Made by a program: the position numbers and the translations under genes | In this document: positions 49,701-58,700 of the stretch, piece by piece | Position numbering within the stretch: position 1 is the first letter of the stretch | Layout of the letters: every line of letters starts with the position of its first letter | From: Bemisia tabaci | Taxonomy: Eukaryota > Arthropoda > Insecta > Hemiptera > Aleyrodidae | Direction: 5' to 3' | Assembly (NCBI RefSeq): GCF_918797505.1 | Contig: NC_092801.1 | Location: 26,442,477 to 26,506,476 of the forward strand | DNA: 64,000 bases | Notes under the pieces: generated by a model | The model's database searches: none | What the model was told of the DNA's origin: nothing | The model's input: only the letters and a program-made list of their open reading frames with translations

Positions 49701-52700
49701 ATGGCGGCGGAAATTTTGAAACGCCGCATGGCCCTTGTGATACTTTGGCCGATAGGCTACAATATCCTAACTGCTCAGCAATCATTTTTCTTTCCTCTTC
49801 AGTCCCTGTGAGCGGCGCAACGGTGTGTGGGTTAGGGTTCCCTTTCTTGTGCAGTCTACCACCGTCCTCCACTCTAGTTGTCAAGGATACACCTCGTGGT
49901 ATCAGTAAACATCAGTCCACCTCAGTATTGCCACGGCGCTTGCAATACATCGTAATAAAGTTCGACACATAATGAAGATATTAAGACGACGTTTTTATAC
50001 AATCTGGCAGCGTTTACTTCAGAGCACCACTCGACCCTTCTAGCTAGTCTGTGAGAGTTTTCCCGATTCCACTTGTCAATTTTGTGGCTTTTATTTTTTA
50101 TGACAGAGATAAATTCGATTTTTTAGTTTGTATGTATTTCTTTTTTTTTTCAATTTATGCGCGGAGTTTATAATTGATAGAACCAAGAGCCATCCCTAAA
50201 TTCAAAGGAGGGCCTCACTGATTACGGTAACGAAACCGCATCGTTTGCTCCGATATATCGACTTTTTCCAGACCTAACTACATTTTCGGTGAATTCTCTG
50301 CATTACGAAGCGAATTCCTCAAAATTTTCGAAGGAATCTGCACAAATTATAAATGTTCTATTGTAAAAAAATTGAGTTGCCCGGTTAAATTTGGCCATAG
50401 CTGATGTGGCTTGGTTCTAATCTGCTTAACGCGGTCCGTTTATAACCTTGTTACTATCTTCCGGGAGAATGCTCGTTTATGACTTCGATAAACACTGCAC
50501 GATTTATGACTGGAGGATTACCCGTTGTTTACATTAGACGTTCAACTAAAATCACATTTTGTTACCAGTAACACGCATTCACTTGGCAAGCTTTTACAGA
50601 CCATCTGCATATGCATTGTATACAAATTAATGTCTCGTTATATCGATAGAAAACGGTCTTGTTCAGTACAGTTTAACTCGGGTGTTATCATTGACTTGGT
50701 CATCAATCCGAGTTATCTCTCAGTATAGAAACGGATTAACCTCATGGTCTTTCTTCAGTGATTTTAAAGATCTTCAGCATAATCCTCGCAATAAAGGGCC
50801 AAGAGAAAATGATCGCATCGATTGCACAAAATTCGGAAAAATTCAGCGGTCACAATCTATCACCGATCCAAAATCATGCTCTTCTTAAAAATTCATCACG
50901 ATGCAGGGATTGCGATTGAAAAAAATAAATTGGAGTCTGCCCCACCCCTTCCTTTGGAGATAATTTTTTCCGACTCGGAATCCAAGAAATTGCTCCATTA
51001 AGCAGAGAGGCAATATAAAAACTTCAACTTTCTTTGCCAATATATTCTAAAGTTAGAACTGTGCCCTACAAATTTTATATGACCCTGTATACTGAATTGC
51101 GTTTCTTGCTGCGTGAGTAACCGTGAGAGAGTGCGTAAAAACTCGGGTAAATGTCAACAAAACTAGGACGTTCCCGTCAATCGATATTGTTGGATTCCAG
51201 CGGGAAAAATGATGCAATCACAGCGGCAACCAAAATTCATGGAAGGTAGACTTTAAGACCCTACTCCGCCCAAGAAAGCATTGCTGTGGTAACATTACTA
51301 ACAAGCTGTATTTCCACCCGTTTTCAATATTGCGAATAAGGAAATATTCCAACATGATTTCAGTATTGTTAGCAAAATACGCTAAAAATACTGTTTTATC
51401 ATTTTCCCCGCGCGTATGTAGACTTGGATCGCATTTAGCAAAAAGGAGCCAGCGCGATTGCAGTGTTGTAAAAATGTTGCATCCTCATAAATTTCTATCT
51501 AATCTAAAAATTTCCCAGACTAGCAATCATTTATGGTGATATGATTGTTAATTTGAGATGAAAATAACTGTGTAAATGTTAATACTGAACATGTATTGAG
51601 TACTTTTAAAAGAAAAGAAGAAGTTGCACAATTTCGAAAACCCTGTAATTGCGCTGGCACCTTTTTGCTACATAATATTCCAATTTTGACCCTTGCAGCA
51701 GGTTATTTTCCCGGAAATTGTTGCCAGAAATATCACTGACAATATTTGTGCACGGATGAGAGTAAATATTGCAAAATAAAGATCACTATCGGTGTCTGAA
51801 ATCAACCTTTTTCCGCATTACGATTAGATATTTGTTCTTTTTTGAAATTGTAAAAACGCTAATAGAAAAATTCAACTGAATTGAACTACAACTTGTCTTG
51901 AATTTCAACTTTTAAAATCAAAAGGTCAGTTTGAAATTTCTTTCTGCCATAAAGATCCATGAGAACTGTTTGAAATTTTCCAAACACTGATAAAAAGTGT
52001 TATCTATGGTATCGCTTGCCAGTACCGCTAGGGTGCAAGAATAACGTAGTACAAACGTTGCTGTAGAGAAGAAATTAGTAATGCCGTTTCATCTTGTCTC
52101 GCGATGTTACCCCTCTTTTCCGGGGGGAGGGGAGGGAGACCTCCTAAATTATTAATTTTTAACGACAAATGGAAGTGAATAAATTCGTACAAGTTTAGCT
52201 GGTGATCCGGATTTTAAATCATTAAATTTACGAAGTGCAAAGCACGATACATTTTCTTACCCTCCTCCGGGATAATGACCTTAAAATCTAGGTCACCAGC
52301 TGATACAATTAATTCAACTTTCATTTTCCGTTTAATCATTTTACGAGCCCCTCGAGAGAATCGTGGCTCCTTTGTCGTAAGAGCGTGTCTTAATCTCCCC
52401 GTGAGCCCTATTCTCTGTATGACCCTATGTTTTCCAGGGCTCAAGTGGAAATCGAGGTAGGTCCTTACGTCCCAAGAATGACAAAAGGAACGAACGGTCT
52501 CAACAAATGCAACCAGTTGGAGTCAAAGCCAAGCAGAATCTAAGAAGGGTTCTCTTGCAGGGCTGCCAGATTGGGTGAAACGTCACGCCTTTTCACGGTT
52601 TAACGGGCTGATTGCTGAGATTGATAGACAAAGCTATAGACAAAGACGATATAAAGAGTATGGAGCGATCCTATTGGTTGAAATGGGTAGTTCTTATAGA

Positions 52701-55700
52701 TTACACTGTTAAAAATTATTCTGGCCTGAGTGGCCTGAGTGAAATATTGTGGAGCTATCCTGCCTGGAGCATCGAGTGACAAAATTGTGCGGTGAGTTAG
52801 ATAGCTCGCTCTGGCATGGGAAGCTCCTTGTAGCATGCTACAAGGAGCTTCCCATGCCAGAGCGAGCTATCTAACTCACCGCAAAATTTTGTCACTCGAT
52901 GCTCCAGGCAGGATAGCTCCAGGAAAGACAGCTGTATGCTCGGGACAGATACTTTCCACTCAGATTTTTGATACTTAAGAAGAAACAGAGCTATAATTTT
53001 CTGCGCATCATCAACGCGCATTGACCGTTACAATCTCATTCTGGAATTCACGACTGCGACGGCGTCAGTCTCCAGCCAGTGGCTTTTGCGTGAACAGTGA
53101 TTAGTTGCGACTCGTGAAGGTGTACAGCAAATTAAATATTGTTTGAAGGCTTTCCAGGATAATACCCCATGGATCCCATACCAAAGTGTTCGCTGAGTTC
53201 CTAACACGACGGAAAATAAAAATTCGTCCTAGTAGAATAGCCTACCTCCAGGAATTTTGAAAACGCCGGTAAGGGCAGCAGTTTTATGAAACTAGGTTTA
53301 AGAGGAAAAATACATATTTCGTACCATTATACTGCAAAATTGTATCTCTTTCTCTTTTATCGCTTCATTCCTTATCGCTTGTTGATTTGCATGTGCATGG
53401 TAGTTTATTTAGATTATTCCCTATTTAAAACCATCATGTTGCTCCCATTAATGTATTATTTGCTTTTAGTTGTACTTCCTTGTCAAGTATCTGTAGTTTC
53501 CTTGGTGAAGGTTCGTTATGCGTCTGGAGATGGCACTGTATGCCGAAAAACCTCAGGTGTATTGAATAAAATTTTGCAGTATAATTCTACGAAATTGTCA
53601 TTTATTCTTTTTAGCTCGTATGATACTTTTGGGCATCAAAGCCTGATTATACGGGTATGGCGTGGCGTCCAGTAAAGTTAGAATTCTGTTATCGTGTATA
53701 TTTGTTTTTTAAGCTTACACTGAATTTATGTTCACAAAATACTTAATATCTACAAAACTTTTCTTTGTCTAAAAGCGTTTTCGAAATTACTGGAGACAGC
53801 TGTTCAGCTATGACAAATATTGATTTTCCGTAGCGTGTTTGCAACTCAAAAAACACTTTGGCTCCGAATTTGTGGGATATTGGCCCGAAAGTTCCTCAAA
53901 CATGATTTGATTTGCAGTACAACTTCACATCTTTTCAAAAAAAAAAAGAACATACATTGCAGTTACAGGTGGAAGGGAAAGGCAGAAGAGGGAGGGAGGA
54001 GAGGAGGGAGGAGAAGGAGGGGAGAGAGGAGGGGAGGAGAGGGAGGGGAGGAGAGGGAGGGGAGGAGAGGGAGGGGAGGAGAGGGAGGGGAGGAGAGGGA
54101 GGGAGGAGAGGGAGGGGAGGAGAGGGGGGAACGGATCGGGGTATGAGACGGATGCCAGGGGTAAGGGGAGGGCAGTCGCCAGCGACGCAGCCCGTCCTTA
54201 TGCCTGAGTTACTTTAGCTCAGCATTTCCGTACTTACGTCGGAGATTTTCAGCTCCGTGGAAATTGGCCCTGAGCGATGAGTGACTTCCGAGCGACTTCC
54301 TTATATAGGTCGTGCTCTGAGCTAATTTTTTTTAACAGTGTAGGGTAAGAAAATGATGGACTATCTAAAACGTCTCTCGTGGGTTGCCGTTTGTTAGTCT
54401 ATTATCTACTTCCTTTGTCCATTACAACCACTCGCTGCCACCAATAGGATAGGATACGTCTATATTCTTTTTGTCATCTTTGTCTATCAACTTATTGTCA
54501 GCAATTTGAAGCCTGCCTATGTAAAGTGTCTATTGCATGAGTGAGAATTTGGGTACAATTTGGAAATTTACAATACTAAAATATGGACCAAGAGATAAAT
54601 TGCAGGGCTTATATAAAGAGGATATAAGGCGCATAAAAGCAGTGCATGGAAAAATTGTGATATTACTAATATTTCAAGTTAAACTAGTTTTAATGCATGT
54701 TCTGTGAAAAATTCGCTCACAAATTTCAATTTTTAAGCATCAAAATGTTAGTTTGAACTTTCTGTCCGCCATGAGAATCCATGTAATTCCGAAACTTCTG
54801 ACACATATATTTCTCGAAATAGCAAAAACTGCACTTATGCGCCTTCTCCTCCAAGCCCCTCAATTGTAGTTTTGCTGTTTTTGAAACAAGGAAAACATGT
54901 GATCATTTGTTGTGTGTTCTGTTAATGTCATAATTCGTTGTTTGTGTTCGTACCAAGTTCTATAAAAAAGTACCAAGTACATGGACGCGCTTACAAATGT
55001 CCCTATCCCAGGGTATCGATGAAAGATATTTGAACCCCGGGGGAAAAAAAGTTGATTCCTTACAGTGGCGTGGTGTTTTTTTCGATATATCGATTTTTCT
55101 GCCCTTTTAAACCTATGGAAAAGGATCGATGGAAGGATGCTCGCAACAAACACATAAGTAATCGATTATTTACTATAGCTTTAAATGGGGAAATAGCGAC
55201 AACTGACATTCAAGCCTCGCCATTGGTTAATTCCTTTCTACTAAATTAGGCTTATTCGTCGTGATTCCTACAGACAAACCCTCCAACTTCTTTTCCTCAG
55301 TTTCAATTTGCCATGGATTGCATCCCTTCTATTTCGCCGTGCTACGTATAGAAGAGCGCCTTTAATGTCATTTCGAGGTTGCAAAATTGCCATGATAAAA
55401 CGAGAAATTTTAAAAAAGCTCGTAAATTGATTTCTTTGAAATATACTTTTCAAGAAAAATATTACAAAATTTACTTCAAAAAAATTTGGTTAGGCGAGAG
55501 AAATCTACAAATGCATTCTCTCAAAATATAAAATCGACAAAACCGGGATATGCCGGTTTAGTGCATTGCTATTTGACTCTCGATTTTTGTAGTAGGTCGG
55601 AACATACTCGTGCAGCAATCTATTCAAGGTTTTATTTCTCGCGTTTCTTAAAAAAATTTCCTCAACGCAAGTATGCCAAACTTTAACAAGACGAATATGA

Positions 55701-58700
55701 TGTTTGCTATTTTCATCGCATTTAACAGAAGAGAATAAGTGTTCCGGTGTTCGAAATACAGTGTTCAAATATAGTGAGACTTCCCCTATGCTTCACAAAA
55801 CGCAAAATATACGCACAGTGATGAAATATAAACGATTTTTTCCTTTATAAGTCACAAATTTTTGCTAGGAGAACAACAGCTTTTGCTATTCCAGAATGTA
55901 TTTTCTTTTTTTTACTCGATTAAGATAAAGATGAAAATTTTTACAACATTGCAAGCAAGCTGGTTCCCCTCTGTAAAATTCGATCTTATATATACTTTAT
56001 AATCCCAAATAAATATTGCTAAAACATATGATTCGTCCTCATTATGTTGGGTTGCTTCCTAGGATGAACCGCAAAAAAACCTAGCCCAAATGAGCGAACA
56101 AACAAAGAGAGATTTTAAAACATGGGTTAACAAGGCTAAAACATTAAAAAACACTAGAATGCAGGACGTTTCTAGCTGTTACCAGCTCATTTTCAGCTGA
56201 AAAACCACGAAAAATAGACAACTAATTGATTTTTTAAAGAGAAATCCGGCCTAGTTTACCCATGTTTTAAAATCCCTCCCTCCCTATTTCCTCCTAGTTT
56301 ATATGCAAAATACGCGAAGGAAATTTGACAACGTTCATACGGCGCGGCGTTATGGTCAAAAACCCCTCATTGCTCTCACGATCTGAATCCCATATTGAAG
56401 AATAACGATGGTCATATCCCCCCCCCCTCCCTACGCACTGTACCACTTCCTCGAGTTGGACCCCTCCTTCCCTAGCAGGATAGTATTGAAATAAACCGAG
56501 ACGAAAAGCCGTCTGTGAACAGGGGGTGCTAGTCTTCACTTTCACTCGGTGGCAGTTTATCGGGGCGGTTATCGGTCGTTCCCGCCCGCGGAGGGGTCGC
56601 CGCGGCGCCACGGTGGCGGGGGTGGGGGTGGGGGGTGGGGGCGCCGATGTTCCATTCGTACGCACCCACAAATACGAGGCCCCTGTTTACAAACATCCGC
56701 GTTTGCGTTTATGGATCGTTTTCATTCACAAGTGGCGCACGCGGCCCGCGGGTTGCGTCCGACCGTTTTGAAGGCGCGGCGGCGCAACCAACGTGACTCC
56801 GCATAATTCCGTGTCTATTTTCCTGCTTGCTGGGTACGCCTGCCGATTGGTTGAGTTTTGGCTGGATTCTAGAATGGCTCTCGACGAAAAGTGCACGAAA
56901 AAATTGAATGTTGAATTAACAATATACTGTGAAAAAAAATATGCAACCGTATCAAATGAATGATTTTACATTTAGAAAAATGCTGACTCAACATTGAATT
57001 TGTTCATTTAACCGTGGACGTAGTACACGCAGCATTTTCATAGTAAAAACAGCATGTCGAGTTGAGATGTCTTCGAGTAAATAGTTGGGTCAGCTACTTA
57101 CGTAACAGAATTATGTTTAATGGTTACAGATAATGAACTAGCAGAAAAAAAATTATCTTAACGTCACATGTTTCTGTGTTTGTATTGCATCAATTTTAAA
57201 AGTAAACACGTTTTACAAACTCATTAAAACAACTATGAAAACCACGGCCGTCTCTTAAATTTTCGGCGCGAGGCAAAAACAACTTTTAACACTCTCCATG
57301 CATAAAAGTCTACGTTCAATTATCCAAATACATGCACCATGCATTTTTAACAATGCCAATTCCTATTTTCATTGAAGCTGACCTCTTCATCTTAAAATGT
57401 TGTGTAAATTCCTTGGCCCTCCCTGAAAGATTCCTCCGATTATTATGCAAATGGACCGCGTTAAGCAGAAAGGAACCAAGTCACATCAACTGCTGCCAAA
57501 TTTAATCGGCCAATTTAATTTTTACATGAAATCAGCTGTGCAAATTAGTGAATTTTCTCCATAGTATGGATCAAATTCCTGAAAAAAATTTGAAGGCGAA
57601 CAAGCAGAAACGTCCTTTTGTAAAAAATTAAATTGATCAGTTAAATTTACCAATTGCTGATGTGGGTTGGTTCCTTTTTGCTGAACGCGTTCCAAATATA
57701 TACATTTTTTCTTAGGATTTATAAAAAGGACGTATTTATGCTGAAAGAAACCGCACGTGAAAATAAGTGAAATAAAAAAGAAAAAAATGTATATAGGTTT
57801 TGCGTGCGACATAGTTCCTTTTAATCAATTCATTTCCACATGCTCCCTTTTAACTTAAATTTCTCCAAGAAGGAGTCAAAATTTTGCAGCACTGCTTCAA
57901 GACACGCGTATTTCCTAACTCTGCACCGCTGTAATTATAGGGGTAAGAGAAAGGAGAAAGAAAATAATTCGCATAAGAAGAGCTGGGTCCATACACAGGG
58001 CTTCAAGCCGCTATCGGTTGACACACTTTCAAGGTGACATTGTGCACGTTTTTGCAAGTCCCGTATCAGATAACCATTACCCTCTGTTGAGGGGATGTTT
58101 ACTAGTTTTACACGCAGACCTCCATAGCTTCGCAGCAGGAATGCGGGTCTTAAATTCAATTTCTTTGGCATGAAGAAAAGGATATATCACTCTGTCTTAA
58201 GCGGGAAGCAAGTGATGTATTCGAATGGGCTCATTTTTTCTACGAGATTGAAAAACAATGTGGAACTAGGTCCACTTACTCTTATCGGCTTCCTTTATAA
58301 ATTTGGAATTTGCATGAAATTATAATGGGATATGTGGAAATGTAGTGTATTAGACTACTAATAACCTAATTTTTGCCAGTCAATGGATTAGTTGGACTAC
58401 ATTTTGCAATTTGGAACTATAAATTCTGGCTCTTCTAGAAAAACACTCATGTGCATAGGGAAACTAATGGCACATACGTTGTTTTTAAACTGGGCTAGAA
58501 TTTATAATTCCAAATTGCAAAATATAGTCCAATTAAGATATTCAGTATCTTATTAATTGGAAGATATCGTCTTAATCATATGATTTGATGATTAAATCTT
58601 GCAACATAAGCTAGAATAATCAGATCTGAGTGAACTTAATTCCTTTGGGACATTTTGCAACAAGAAAGGAAGGACCACTTTTTTTTCCATTTTTAAAAAA

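Larger units (their letters stand above)
52704..54340. mobile_element. CACTGTTAAAAA-ended transposon, 1637 bp, with TA duplication
   Basis: TIR CACTGTTAAAAATTA at the left, mirrored by TAATTTTTTTTAACAGTG at the right (about 18 bp). TA on both sides at 52702-52703 and 54341-54342. It contains an 86-bp foldback, a hydrophobic 129-aa open frame and a G-rich tandem tract. No transposase motif is recognisable, so it is non-autonomous or unknown. Confidence 0.75.
52605..54512. mobile_element. Family C foldback, copy 6, interrupted by a 1.6-kb element, chp intron 1
   Basis: Left end GGGCTGATTGCTGAGATTG, right side TTTGTCTATCAACTTATTGTC. The host copy is split at a TA, the same relative position as in copy 5. 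Confidence 0.75.

Noticed and set aside
53820..54217. Gly/Arg/Glu-rich open frames
   Set aside because: Translation of the G-rich tandem tract.
56526..56806. Overlapping plus-strand open frames of 81 and 85 aa
   Set aside because: Composition effect of a GC-rich block, with no conserved motif or splice signals.
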